From an uncultured Lachnospiraceae bacterium (GTDB lineage Bacteria > Bacillota > Clostridia > Lachnospirales > Lachnospiraceae), in the NCBI GenBank assembly GCA_934309145.1, contig CAKRCW010000001.1:62001-126000 (forward strand): a stretch of 64,000 nucleotides of DNA, given 5' to 3'. The position numbers and the translations under genes were made by a program. The notes beneath the pieces were generated by a model that searched no databases, was not told where the DNA came from, and worked only from the letters and a program-made list of their open reading frames with translations. Below, piece by piece: positions 1-9,580 of this stretch (positions are counted from its first letter, which is position 1; each line of letters starts with the position of its first letter).

Positions 1-2
1 GA

Positions 3-983
3 ATGATAGGCGCAAGCAATGATACAATAGAATACGCTGCACAATATCTTCGCATCGTGTCTCTCGGCATTCCTTTCCTTATATTAAGCAACTGCTTCAG
101 CAATGTAATCCGTTCCGAAGGAAAGGCGACAACTGCCATGGCCGGTATGATAATAGGTAATATGGCTAACGTCATCCTTGATCCTATTATGATTCTGCTT
201 CTCGGCTGGAATGTAGCCGGTGCAGCCATTGCGACAGTTATAGGTAATGTTTTGTCCGCAGCATTTTATATTATTCACCTCACCTCAAAGAGGACAATGC
301 TTTCAATTAAGCTTAAGGATTACAAGGCTAATGAGAAAATTGCACTTGATGTATTCGCAATAGGTGTTCCTGCTTCGTTAAACAGTATACTTATGAGCGT
401 CTCAAATATATTAATCAATAATCTCATGAAATCCTTCGGTGATATGGCTGTGGCAGGACTCGGAGTTGCCATGAAGGTTAATATGATTGTTGTAATGCTT
501 CTTATAGGTCTTGGAACAGGAATACAGCCTTTGCTTGGATATTGCTTCGGTGCCGGAAACAGAAAAAGATATTTTGCGGTGCTGAGATTCTCAATATTAC
601 TTGCACTCGCATTAAGTGCAGTCATGACATTTATATGTTATTTCGGTGCGTCCTTCCTTGTAAATGCATTCTTAGACGAGCCTGCCGCCTATAATTACGG
701 CTTTGAATTCTCAAGAATATATATATTGTCAGGACCAATAATGGGATTATTATTTGTATTTATAAATGCTATACAGTCAACAGGAGCAGCCCTTCCTTCA
801 CTTATTCTTTCAATAAGCAGACAGGGACTTCTCTATGTACCTATATTATTACTTATAAACAAATGTACTGAATCTGCGAAAATGCTTGCACTTGCACAGC
901 CGATAACTGATTATTTAGCAACGCTCCTTGCAGTAATATTATTCATAGCTACATGCAAGAAGCGTTTTAGAAAATCTAATTAA
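3..983 (+). CDS. MATE family multidrug/cation exporter, C-terminal part (5' end outside the window)
   Basis: The first base lies inside the gene; the visible 326 residues are the C-terminal two thirds or more of a MATE antiporter, whose usual length is about 450. The protein is almost wholly hydrophobic, with eight or nine helices. It has the family's internal look: a helix pair around RSEGKATTAMAG and GNMANVILDP, and the second-half segment GLGTGIQPLLGYCFGAGN, which is typical of MATE domain 2. Such proteins export cationic drugs or metabolites using a Na+ or H+ gradient. The substrate cannot be told. It is one of only two plus-strand genes here and converges on the tubulin-like gene with a 21-base gap; I see no clear terminator between them. 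Confidence 0.9.
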   Translation: MIGASNDTIEYAAQYLRIVSLGIPFLILSNCFSNVIRSEGKATTAMAGMIIGNMANVILDPIMILLLGWNVAGAAIATVIGNVLSAAFYIIHLTSKRTMLSIKLKDYKANEKIALDVFAIGVPASLNSILMSVSNILINNLMKSFGDMAVAGLGVAMKVNMIVVMLLIGLGTGIQPLLGYCFGAGNRKRYFAVLRFSILLALALSAVMTFICYFGASFLVNAFLDEPAAYNYGFEFSRIYILSGPIMGLLFVFINAIQSTGAALPSLILSISRQGLLYVPILLLINKCTESAKMLALAQPITDYLATLLAVILFIATCKKRFRKSN

Positions 984-1004
984 TAATTATAGAAAATAAT
1001 TTAT

Positions 1005-3530
1005 TTAAGCTGGTTGTGGATAGTTATTAAACATATCTACATTAACCTCATCGATATGTATACCGTGATATTCATCAGGATTCACTGCCTGATAAGCGGT
1101 ACGCATATCGTCCATGCAAACAAGCATAGATAACGGAACGCCCATATACATATCATCTACTGATATGGCAACATCACCTGTATTAAGTGCTATTGTGTCC
1201 TCTGATTCCTTGTAAGGCGGAGCTATGAATAATTCCTTAACAGCCTGACTGAAATGAGGCATAATAGCAGGAAGTGATATATATTTCTTGTTGGTAAGAT
1301 TAACCTTAAAGCCCGGCTTAAGTATACAAAGCTTCTTCTTTCTTGTCTTATCACTCGCACCCTCGACAAATGCCTTTGCGGCACGCTCCATAATCTCCTT
1401 GCGCTTCTCATTCGTAGATGATACGAACATCATATTAAGCTCCTGCAATGATGGTTTCTCATCAGCAAATGCAACAGCTATGAGCTTCTCAGGTGCATAA
1501 ACGCCAATGCTTATAAGCATATTCTTGTAAATACGCTCCATCTCCTGCTTAACCTGAACAACTCTTCCGTTGTCAATGTTAGCCTCATTGTCAACCATGA
1601 GCTTAACAAGTCCCTTGTAGAACTCATCTATTCTATCATCTGTTATATAATCCTCAGGCAAAAATTCCTGATGCTTGGCATCCTTAAGAAGATATCCCGT
1701 TACTCTCTTACCCTCATAGGCAAGGTCCTCTATCGCATTCTTAAGATCCTCATTAAACTGTGCATATAGCTCTTCCAGACGCTCTGCACGGGATATAAGC
1801 CATCTTATCGCATCTCCAAATACATCCTGACCGTCAATGCCATCCACTATCATTGTACGCTCAAGTGTAAGTGTCTCCTTGACACACGCATCATAATAGC
1901 CATTCTCGGTCTCTCTTTTAGCAGATGGAAAGGTGAAAAATCTCTTAGCAACTATGTCCTTTATTGATTCAACTATACGGCTGAATTCGCTTGTAGGCTG
2001 ATATGCCTTTAGGAGCTCGTCAAGCTTACGAATCTCAGCTATAATTCCTCTCTCATGCTCCTCGCTACCTATTCCTGCCGCTCCGATTATATCCATAACA
2101 GCATAAGGTCCATATTTCTTCATGTAACTATTTAACTGATTATCAAGTGACTCAAGAAGCTTATTCCTCAAGGACTTAATCATTACCGGCATCTGCTCCT
2201 CCATAGACTTAAGCTGCTTACCCATGGATTCTCTTAATCCATCCTGATTTTTCTTGATTGCCTTATAGACAGGCTTCTCAAACTGCCCCATTCGTATAAG
2301 GCCATTCAGATTAAGGTTAATTTTATCTCCCGGTTTTTCCTGTAAAAATGCCTGTAATTCACTTAACGCAGTCTTTTTGCCCTGCTCTAGCTCATCCTTT
2401 ATATCAGGCATAGAATGTAGTTTCTTATATGCCTCCTCGAACACCTGACACTCACATATGTTCTCAATCTGATGAATAGGAATTCTATAATCTGAGTCAT
2501 TGATTACCTTATAATAACCCCTGTCATCCATATTGAAAAATGCATCTCTTAAAAGTTCCCTGTCGCTATCCTCCTCGTTGCCTCCTACATACTTATATGC
2601 TGCAAGCTTAGAAAGGAAGTATGCTGTATCACTGCATATTACACCCTCAGGTATATATCCCTGCTCATCCTTCTTGCCTGAGATGAGCATACATGAATCA
2701 AATATATTCTCCTTGATGCTAAGTCTGTGTGTTGTACTCTCAAATGTGTATGGCTCACCACGAGATACAAGACGCATATAGTAATCTATCTCCTTGAGCG
2801 TCGCATATCCGTTGGCATTAAGTATAGACAGCTTATTCATATCACTTGACACTGCCTTATTTCCATATAGTACATCAGGCATAAGCAGACATCCTCCAAG
2901 CCTGAAATTCTTCCATCTTTTTGATTTGGCAAATGCTCTTATGTTGTATGCAACATCAGATAAAATTCCACTTCCTGTACCACCAGCTACACCTGTAACT
3001 ATAATAACATCCAGCTTGCCTGATGACTTGGTATATATCTCCTCGAGCCTGTCAAACAAAAGAAGCCTTACATCCTCATACGCATTTGAAAACATAAGTC
3101 TGCCTATCTGTCTGTTGCCATTTGCACCATCAGTACCAATATTAAGCATAGGAAAATCTTCTCGCATCCAGTTAGCAAGATTAGGATGTACAGGATTATT
3201 ACTTATCCCATTGGTGAGTATATTATCAAGGTTAGGTCTGTAGATACTGATAATTTCTGTCGCATTTAAGCCTATTCCATCCTTGCTGTCCTCTATCATA
3301 TTCTCCATATAAGGAATATCTGAGTCAATCATCATATACTGTATATTATCCTCGGGCTTAACCTCATCCATAAGCATACCCTTAAGATTACATACAACAC
3401 GGCTTCCAAGTCCACCAAGTCCTATGACAAGAAGATTACCATTGAATCGCTTCTCGTTGTCAATCTTCTCAAATATTCTGATATCTTTAATCTTACTGAA
3501 TTCCTCTTTTTGTGTATCAATCAGTATCAT
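1005..3530 (-). CDS. Bacterial tubulin-like GTPase (Tubulin_2 type)
   Basis: A protein of 841 residues. Near residues 38-45 it has GLGGLGSR, a glycine-rich nucleotide loop after a beta strand, and near residues 183-188 GGTGSG preceded by VTGVA, which matches the tubulin/FtsZ signature loop (GGGTGTG type). An alpha/beta region of about 380 residues is followed by a long charged helical C-terminal half. It fits the bacterial Tubulin_2 group rather than FtsZ, which is half this length. The reading frame extends upstream to 3554, but the ATG at 3530 has a GAGGG site 7 bases before it and the upstream ATG has none. It lies 35 bases after prfC and probably shares its promoter. Its cellular role is unknown; no usual partner gene is nearby. 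Confidence 0.75.
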   Translation of the reverse strand: MILIDTQKEEFSKIKDIRIFEKIDNEKRFNGNLLVIGLGGLGSRVVCNLKGMLMDEVKPEDNIQYMMIDSDIPYMENMIEDSKDGIGLNATEIISIYRPNLDNILTNGISNNPVHPNLANWMREDFPMLNIGTDGANGNRQIGRLMFSNAYEDVRLLLFDRLEEIYTKSSGKLDVIIVTGVAGGTGSGILSDVAYNIRAFAKSKRWKNFRLGGCLLMPDVLYGNKAVSSDMNKLSILNANGYATLKEIDYYMRLVSRGEPYTFESTTHRLSIKENIFDSCMLISGKKDEQGYIPEGVICSDTAYFLSKLAAYKYVGGNEEDSDRELLRDAFFNMDDRGYYKVINDSDYRIPIHQIENICECQVFEEAYKKLHSMPDIKDELEQGKKTALSELQAFLQEKPGDKINLNLNGLIRMGQFEKPVYKAIKKNQDGLRESMGKQLKSMEEQMPVMIKSLRNKLLESLDNQLNSYMKKYGPYAVMDIIGAAGIGSEEHERGIIAEIRKLDELLKAYQPTSEFSRIVESIKDIVAKRFFTFPSAKRETENGYYDACVKETLTLERTMIVDGIDGQDVFGDAIRWLISRAERLEELYAQFNEDLKNAIEDLAYEGKRVTGYLLKDAKHQEFLPEDYITDDRIDEFYKGLVKLMVDNEANIDNGRVVQVKQEMERIYKNMLISIGVYAPEKLIAVAFADEKPSLQELNMMFVSSTNEKRKEIMERAAKAFVEGASDKTRKKKLCILKPGFKVNLTNKKYISLPAIMPHFSQAVKELFIAPPYKESEDTIALNTGDVAISVDDMYMGVPLSMLVCMDDMRTAYQAVNPDEYHGIHIDEVNVDMFNNYPQPA

Positions 3531-3565
3531 TTTACATCCCTCATTCCCATACATTATACAAATAA

Positions 3566-5161
3566 TTAGTTTCTCTTAAACTCCTCAAGTTCAAGGCCTT
3601 CATTATGCTCAAGCAAAAGTCTAATCGACCATTCATTAGCGAACAGTAAAAGTGGATTATCCTTCATGTCTCTAACCTTCTTACAATCACTTATACGTTT
3701 AAGTGAATTAAGATCTAATTCCGTATTCTTAACCCATCTTATATAATTATATGGCAGTGGCTCAAGTCTTACATCACAGCCATATTCATTCTCAAGTCTG
3801 TACTTAAGCACATCAAACTGAAGCACACCTACTACACCTACTATTATCTCCGACAGACCTAATGTATAGTCCTTAAATATCTGTATAGCGCCCTCCTGTG
3901 CAAGCTGTGTAACACCCTTGTTGAACTGCTTACGCTTCATCGAATCAAGCTGTACGACACGGCAGAAATGCTCAGGTGCAAATGTAGGAATTCCCTCATA
4001 TGCAAACTTTTTACCCAGAGCACAGATAGTATCACCAATAGAAAATATACCAGGATCAAATACACCGATTACATCTCCGGCATAAGCCTCATCTATGACC
4101 TTTCTGTCCTGTGCCATTATCTGCTGTGGCTGTGAAAGCTTCATCTTCCTGCCACTCTGCACATGGTACACATCCTTGCCTGCGTCGAACTTACCGGAGC
4201 AGATTCTCATAAATGCAATTCTGTCATGATGTGCCTTATTCATGTTGGCCTGTATTTTAAATACGAATCCCGAAAATGGTTCGGTAACAGGATCTATAAG
4301 ACCTGCATCTGACATTCTCGCAAGGGGTGATTTAGTCATCTTAAGGAAATGCTTAAGAAATGTCTCAACACCAAATGTTGTAAGTGCCGAACCGAAGAAT
4401 ACAGGTGAAAGCTCTCCCTTATCTACAAGCTCCTGATTAAATTCATCACTTGCACCGTCAAGAAGCTCTATCTCATCACATAAAGTTCCGTAAAGCTCCT
4501 CTCCTATCTCTTCCTTAAGAGCACTGTCATTTACGTCATAATCAGTCTCAGCAGCACTCTTAGAGCCACCTACCGAAACTGCCTTAAACATAGACACCTG
4601 CTTTGTATCTCTGTCATAAACTCCCTTAAAACGCTTACCTGAGCCTATAGGCCAGTTGATAGGGCAGGTTCTTATACCTAGAACATTCTCTATGTCATCT
4701 AAAAGCTCAAACGGATCTCTCGCCTCAAGGTCCATCTTATTGATAAATGTAAATATAGGTATATGTCTCATAACACATACCTTGAAAAGCTTTATTGTCT
4801 GTGCCTCAACACCCTTAGATGCATCTATAACCATAACCGCAGAATCGGCTGCCATAAGTGTTCTGTAGGTATCCTCAGAGAAGTCCTGATGTCCCGGTGT
4901 ATCAAGTATATTAATGCAGTAATTGTCATAGTTAAACTGGAGCACTGAGGAGGTAACTGAGATACCTCTCTCCTTCTCTATCTCCATCCAGTCTGAGACA
5001 GCGTACTTAGAGTTAGCCTTTCCCTTTACAGAGCCAGCTGTATTGATAGCACCTCCATATAATAAAAACTTCTCCGTAAGTGTCGTCTTACCTGCATCCG
5101 GGTGCGAAATAATCGCAAATGTTCTTCTTTTTTCAATTTCCTGCCTATATTCTTCAGCCAT
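3566..5161 (-). CDS. prfC: Peptide chain release factor 3
   Basis: RF3 is the translational GTPase that recycles RF1/RF2 from the ribosome after termination. All GTPase motifs are visible: the P loop HPDAGKTT near residue 20, DTPGHQDF (G3) and NKMD (G4), with the RF3 signature around them (FLLYGGAI, SDWMEIEKERGISVTSSV). The 531-residue length matches the family. The frame opens 48 bases further upstream, but the ATG at 5161 has a GGAGG site 5 bases before it, and the family begins close to this point. A TTGAGT-17-TATAAT promoter lies just upstream. The tubulin-like gene follows after 35 bases. Confidence 0.97.
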   Translation of the reverse strand: MAEEYRQEIEKRRTFAIISHPDAGKTTLTEKFLLYGGAINTAGSVKGKANSKYAVSDWMEIEKERGISVTSSVLQFNYDNYCINILDTPGHQDFSEDTYRTLMAADSAVMVIDASKGVEAQTIKLFKVCVMRHIPIFTFINKMDLEARDPFELLDDIENVLGIRTCPINWPIGSGKRFKGVYDRDTKQVSMFKAVSVGGSKSAAETDYDVNDSALKEEIGEELYGTLCDEIELLDGASDEFNQELVDKGELSPVFFGSALTTFGVETFLKHFLKMTKSPLARMSDAGLIDPVTEPFSGFVFKIQANMNKAHHDRIAFMRICSGKFDAGKDVYHVQSGRKMKLSQPQQIMAQDRKVIDEAYAGDVIGVFDPGIFSIGDTICALGKKFAYEGIPTFAPEHFCRVVQLDSMKRKQFNKGVTQLAQEGAIQIFKDYTLGLSEIIVGVVGVLQFDVLKYRLENEYGCDVRLEPLPYNYIRWVKNTELDLNSLKRISDCKKVRDMKDNPLLLFANEWSIRLLLEHNEGLELEEFKRN

Positions 5162-5219
5162 AATATCCTCCGGTTTACTTTCGTCTATTTTAACAAATTT
5201 GTTATGCATAATTATCTAT

Positions 5220-5248
5220 ATTATACACTATGACCTGATTTTACTCAA
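5220..5248 (-). promoter_or_regulatory. Promoter of prfC and the tubulin-like gene
   Basis: On the minus strand TTGAGT (5243-5248) and TATAAT (5220-5225) are separated by 17 bases, a good vegetative sigma match, about 59 bases before the prfC start. The -35 overlaps the end of the upstream ATPase gene, so prfC can be expressed independently of the cobalamin-regulated operon. Confidence 0.65.
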
Positions 5249-6374
5249 CATTATTTACCGAATTATTCCCCGAAATCCCACACAATTTATTTTTATCCCT
5301 AGCATAAGCTATAAGCTCTAAATTAGCCTTATTCATGCTTCCAAAGGTTTTAACACAGGCATACACCCTTTCACACTCATCTATATATTTTTTTGCTTCT
5401 TCTATATGCTCAGCTGATATACACTCAAATGCACTTTCACTTACTACATCCGTCGCAAGTGCTTTTGCAATCTGATACTCGGCATCATTTTCATGCAATA
5501 CCCCTGCCGCAAATGGAATACGCTTCCTGTTAAGCCTTCTGTACAATGTAATTCCACTTCCGTTCCCACCGATAACAAAGACCTTCGGTTTTCCGCAAGC
5601 TCTCTCTAATTCAACACTGCCTGCATTATAATTGTAGCTTCCTTTCTTAATATCATACAGCTCACTTATATATTCTGAGGTGAGAATATCCTCCGGCTCT
5701 CCATATTTGTACATATCGTTATCCTTTATGCAAAGCACCTTATCAGAAACCTTATAGGCAAGGTCTATCTCGTGCAAGGTCATGCATATAGCTACATTTT
5801 TGGTATCGGCAAGATACTTTAATATTGATAAAAGCTCAAGCTTATATTTTATGTCAAGATACGCTGTCGGCTCATCGAGAATTAATATATCAGGCTCCTG
5901 ACATATTGCTCTGGCAAGCATGGCTCTCTGCTTTTGTCCATCACTAAGCGTATTAAAATACATATCAGACAAATTACTAATACCAACAAGCTCCATACTC
6001 TCATTTATTATATTTCTGTCATTATCAGACAGAGCACCCATTCTCCCTGTATATGGATATCTTCCAAGTGCGACAACATCATAACAGGTATATAGCTCAG
6101 GATTAACACGCTCCGTCATGAGAACAGAAAGCTTCCTTGCAAGCTCAGAGCCCTTATATTCATCTATACATCTTTTATCAAGCATAATGGTCCCTGATAT
6201 GGGAGCTAACTGATTGCAAATACTTTTAAGAATGGTAGATTTACCAATTCCGTTTGGTCCGATAATAGAAAGAATCTCCCCTCTTCTTACCTTTATATTA
6301 ATATTACCCACCACAACCTTATTGTTATATCCAAAGGAGGCATTTTCGGTAATCATATATTCCTTATCTTCCAT
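5241..6374 (-). CDS. ABC importer ATPase of the FecE/BtuD type with a C-terminal extension
   Basis: ATPase of the corrinoid/siderophore importer encoded with the next two upstream genes. Walker A GPNGIGKST (about 39-47), signature LSDGQ (143-147) and Walker B ILILDE (163-168) are intact, so it should be active. Typical BtuD/FecE proteins have about 255 residues; this has 377. The extra part (about 262-370) opens with VFVIGGNGSG, looks like a small alpha/beta nucleotide-type domain, and is found on some clostridial and archaeal relatives, as I recall. The ATG at 6374 comes one base after the permease stop and has a G-rich site; a GTG at 6386 is the other option. Because the operon starts with a cobalamin riboswitch, the cargo is probably a corrinoid or cobalt-related compound. 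Confidence 0.88.
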   Translation of the reverse strand: MEDKEYMITENASFGYNNKVVVGNINIKVRRGEILSIIGPNGIGKSTILKSICNQLAPISGTIMLDKRCIDEYKGSELARKLSVLMTERVNPELYTCYDVVALGRYPYTGRMGALSDNDRNIINESMELVGISNLSDMYFNTLSDGQKQRAMLARAICQEPDILILDEPTAYLDIKYKLELLSILKYLADTKNVAICMTLHEIDLAYKVSDKVLCIKDNDMYKYGEPEDILTSEYISELYDIKKGSYNYNAGSVELERACGKPKVFVIGGNGSGITLYRRLNRKRIPFAAGVLHENDAEYQIAKALATDVVSESAFECISAEHIEEAKKYIDECERVYACVKTFGSMNKANLELIAYARDKNKLCGISGNNSVNNVE

Positions 6375-6375
6375 A

Positions 6376-7401
6376 TCACGCCCCACCCTTTCTCTTAACC
6401 ATCATATAAATAACAACCGGAGCACCAAATATTGCTGTAACCGAGCTTATACTTAACTCCACAGGTGCAAACAGGGTTCTCGCAATTCCATCACATATAA
6501 GACAGAATATTCCACCACCAAGAAATACAGCAGGTATAATCACTCCAGGCTTAGATGTCTTAAATATAGCTCTCACAAGCTGTGGAACAGCAATTCCGAC
6601 AAAGGATATAGGTCCTGCAAATGCAGTTACACATGCCGACAGTATACTTGAGAGCAGTATAAGAAGAACCCGAAACACCTTTATATTAACTCCCATATTT
6701 AATGCATAATTTTCTCCAAGCATATACGCACTCATAGGTTTAGCCAGAGAATAAGCTGACACAAATGCTATAGCAACAACAAGGGACATTATCTTAACGT
6801 GTGACCAACCTATACCTGAAAAGCTTCCCATAGACCAGTTATGAAGATTGACTATATTCGTGTCATCCGCAAATGCGACAACAAAATCCGTTATTGCCGA
6901 GCATATATATCCAATCATAACTCCACACACAACAAGCATTGACATATTTTTAATTCTTCTCGACACAGCAAGAACAAAGCCCATAGAAATCATAGAGCCT
7001 ACGAAAGCGGCAGCTATCATACCAAGTGAATCCATATACATTCCCCTTGTAAGCAGAAATATCATGGATAATGCCACAGTAAGCTTAGCTCCCGATGAAA
7101 TTCCAAGAACAAAAGGTCCGGCTATCGGATTTCCAAAGAAAGTCTGTAGCAGGAAGCCTGAAACTGCTAATGCACCACCTAATATAAGTGAAGCAAATGT
7201 TCTCGGCAGTCTTATATTCCATATAATCTGATAGGCTGTCCTGTCAGCAGCCTTGTCTCCTAAAACAGTTATTATGTCATGGAAGGAAAGTCTGACACTT
7301 CCGGAATTTACACTTATAACAAATGAGACTGCAAGTATGACAACCATAGCCACATATATAATCATATATCTGATTAATTTCCTGTTATTTTCCTCTCCCA
7401 T
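6376..7401 (-). CDS. FecCD/BtuC-type ABC importer permease
   Basis: A 341-residue integral membrane protein with about ten helices, the form of BtuC/FecCD permeases that carry vitamin B12, heme or iron-siderophores. Family landmarks are visible: IRLPRTFASLILGGALAVSG near the first third, GNPIAGPFVLGISSGA after it, and FAGPISFVGIAVPQLVR in the last third. A GGGAG site precedes the ATG. It is followed directly by the ATPase gene (TGATATG junction) and lies 46 bases after the binding-protein gene. The corrinoid assignment comes from the riboswitch at the head of the operon, since FecCD sequence alone does not settle the cargo. Confidence 0.92.
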   Translation of the reverse strand: MGEENNRKLIRYMIIYVAMVVILAVSFVISVNSGSVRLSFHDIITVLGDKAADRTAYQIIWNIRLPRTFASLILGGALAVSGFLLQTFFGNPIAGPFVLGISSGAKLTVALSMIFLLTRGMYMDSLGMIAAAFVGSMISMGFVLAVSRRIKNMSMLVVCGVMIGYICSAITDFVVAFADDTNIVNLHNWSMGSFSGIGWSHVKIMSLVVAIAFVSAYSLAKPMSAYMLGENYALNMGVNIKVFRVLLILLSSILSACVTAFAGPISFVGIAVPQLVRAIFKTSKPGVIIPAVFLGGGIFCLICDGIARTLFAPVELSISSVTAIFGAPVVIYMMVKRKGGA

Positions 7402-7447
7402 TGTATCTCCCGTTATATTCTTATCCTAGTCTATATGAGCACATCCG

Positions 7448-8611
7448 TTACTTTAATCTGTACAGATATGTAAGCTCGTCATCTGACACATCACTGTCCG
7501 TTAATATCTTATTAATATCAAGTATCATATCACCAAAGCCCGTGCTCTCCTGAAACATATTCTTCTCTGTACAAAATACATTTCCAGACTGCACCGCCTT
7601 AAAATCATTAAACAAATCACTAAGCTTAAGCAACGACTCCATATCCGGAAGTGTTCCCGCTATGGTGCTGTTGTATATCAAGATATCAGCATCCTTTGCC
7701 TTAGCATAAAATTCCTCCATCTGAATTGTCGTTGTCGAAAGTGCATTTTCGTCATCATTCATATCGGCAAATATATATTCGCCGCCTGCAAGCTCAATCA
7801 TCTTAGATACATAATCTCCGCTTTTTCTTATATTCACCGAACCATTTGCAGTGACATAGAAAAAAGCTACTGTAAGACCTGTATCATCTCTGTCCATTAT
7901 ATCAGCTACAGCGTCCACCTGACTATCAAAATATTGTTCAGCCTCTTCAGTCTTATCCATCAGAACACCATACAGCTTAATCCATTCCATACGTCCAAGC
8001 GGATGACTCTCATAGCTTGAACGCTCAACCAAAACCGGTATTCCAACCTCAAGTAACTGCTCCCTTATCTCTGGATTATGCAAAATCATGGTTGACTCCA
8101 CAGCCAGATTACATCCACCCGAAATAAGCAATTCAAAATCAGGAGCACTGTATTTACCAGCGTATTTGATAAATCCATTCTCCATGGCATCCTTTGCCTC
8201 GTCTATATACCAGTCATCAGCCTTAGTGCCGGAAAATGCAACATTATCCAATCCGCCTATCGCCCTTATTAAATCCATTGCAGACGTTGCTGCAAGATAT
8301 ACCTTATTAAAAGGCTTATACATAACGTAGATATCCTTGTCAAGCCCCTCAGGGCACGACATATTCTCGGGAACAATAAGATATCTGTCCGTATCTCCAA
8401 TAGTTATAAGTGTATAACCTCCCTCATAATAGTCAACAGTAAACTGTGTTGCATATTCAAGCGGGAGACTTTCCTCTACCTTCATTTCGCCCCATTTATA
8501 GCTATCATTTTGTGTAGTGTCCACCTTAGTACATCCACAAAACAAAAATGAGGCTACAAAGAGCAAAGATAACATCAACAAAAATTTGTATCGTAGTCTT
8601 TTTAATCTCAT
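7448..8611 (-). CDS. Periplasmic-binding-type lipoprotein of the BtuF/FecB family
   Basis: Substrate-binding lipoprotein for the FecCD-type importer. The N terminus has a basic start, a hydrophobic segment and a lipobox ending at Cys27 (LFCGC), so it should be lipid-anchored on the outer face of the membrane. The body has the two-lobe helical-backbone fold of the class III binding proteins: AGGLDNVAFSG type first-lobe motif, ELLISGGCNLAVESTMI, then GIPVLVERSSYESHPLGRMEWIKL and a C-terminal lobe with SVNIRKSGDYVSKMIELAGG. The length, 387, is normal. It is 14 bases after the NEAT-like lipoprotein gene in the riboswitch operon. Cargo inferred as a corrinoid or a metal-tetrapyrrole. Confidence 0.88.
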   Translation of the reverse strand: MRLKRLRYKFLLMLSLLFVASFLFCGCTKVDTTQNDSYKWGEMKVEESLPLEYATQFTVDYYEGGYTLITIGDTDRYLIVPENMSCPEGLDKDIYVMYKPFNKVYLAATSAMDLIRAIGGLDNVAFSGTKADDWYIDEAKDAMENGFIKYAGKYSAPDFELLISGGCNLAVESTMILHNPEIREQLLEVGIPVLVERSSYESHPLGRMEWIKLYGVLMDKTEEAEQYFDSQVDAVADIMDRDDTGLTVAFFYVTANGSVNIRKSGDYVSKMIELAGGEYIFADMNDDENALSTTTIQMEEFYAKAKDADILIYNSTIAGTLPDMESLLKLSDLFNDFKAVQSGNVFCTEKNMFQESTGFGDMILDINKILTDSDVSDDELTYLYRLK

Positions 8612-8625
8612 TGCAGCCTCCTATA

Positions 8626-9552
8626 TTATTCAGCGTATTCTTCTATAGTTGCAGAATCAAAATATAAAGTATATTCAATCTCATATGGAGTACTCATAGC
8701 TGTCGTATCGGCACTTACAGGCATCTTATAATCAAAGCCTGTTACAGGAATTTCAAATGTTGAAGTCTCCTCTCCATCAAGCGGCAGATATTTTTCTCCA
8801 TCTACCATCATATAGTCATAATTGCTGCTGCTCCATACGATGGTAGCCACCGCACAGCCATCAGCTACAACTATACTTGCAGGAGATTCTATCGAAGCTC
8901 TTCCAGAGCCTCCATCCAATGTTACAGAAACCGTATATGTTCCATCATTAAGACCTAAATCACTGACTGTCTTATATCTTGCCTCCAAAAACGCATCCTC
9001 CGGAAGCTTGTCTGTACTGAATACCAGCTGTCTGTCATACCATTTTTCCTTCTTTTTGCTGAATGCCGCACATGAAATGCTCTTATCCAATGCCTCTACC
9101 GGAACAGTAAATGTGTGCTCGCCATTATCATTTTCAACATAAGGAATATAGTCACTGTCTGATGCTGCAACAGCCTCCTCACCAGTTCCCATATATACAT
9201 ACAGATAACCGGTTCCACCCATAGTCATAACCGCACTCATCTCTCCGTTTTCTACAGTGAGCCCGCATGAAACTATGTTAAACATAGATGAGCTTGATAA
9301 GACATCTATATCATACTCCCCATCCTTTAACTCATCTGCGTAAACAGGAGTAAGATTATCATCTAATACATCTGTAGGTGATGCCATCTCGTCAGCAGAG
9401 GCAACCATATCTGATGATGTTGCCACCTCCGTTGTCTCGCTTAACTCTGTAGCCTCCGTTGATACCTCAGTCTTATCCTCTGATTTGCCACAACCGGTGA
9501 GCAATACAATCATAAGGCTGTATATAAGAATTGGTTTGATTATTTTCTTCAT
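8626..9552 (-). CDS. Lipoprotein with two NEAT-like repeats
   Basis: A 308-residue lipoprotein (lipobox LLTGC, Cys21) with a Thr/Glu/Ser-rich linker to about residue 65. Two beta-rich repeats follow, about 70-190 and 193-305. Each opens with DGEYDIDV or DGTYTVSV and runs through a strand pattern such as VADGCAVATIVW and YMMVDGEKYLPL. This resembles the beta sandwich of NEAT heme-binding domains, though I cannot confirm the family without a profile search. It lies between the CbiK-like lipoprotein and the binding protein under the same riboswitch. I infer that it captures a tetrapyrrole, corrinoid or cobalt at the cell surface and passes it to the BtuF-like lipoprotein. Confidence 0.6.
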   Translation of the reverse strand: MKKIIKPILIYSLMIVLLTGCGKSEDKTEVSTEATELSETTEVATSSDMVASADEMASPTDVLDDNLTPVYADELKDGEYDIDVLSSSSMFNIVSCGLTVENGEMSAVMTMGGTGYLYVYMGTGEEAVAASDSDYIPYVENDNGEHTFTVPVEALDKSISCAAFSKKKEKWYDRQLVFSTDKLPEDAFLEARYKTVSDLGLNDGTYTVSVTLDGGSGRASIESPASIVVADGCAVATIVWSSSNYDYMMVDGEKYLPLDGEETSTFEIPVTGFDYKMPVSADTTAMSTPYEIEYTLYFDSATIEEYAE

Positions 9553-9580
9553 ATTCTGATTTCCTTATCTCAATCTCTTT

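Noticed and set aside
3531..3554. Upstream start of the tubulin-like gene at 3554
   Set aside because: No ribosome site stands before it, whereas the ATG at 3530 has a well-placed GAGGG.
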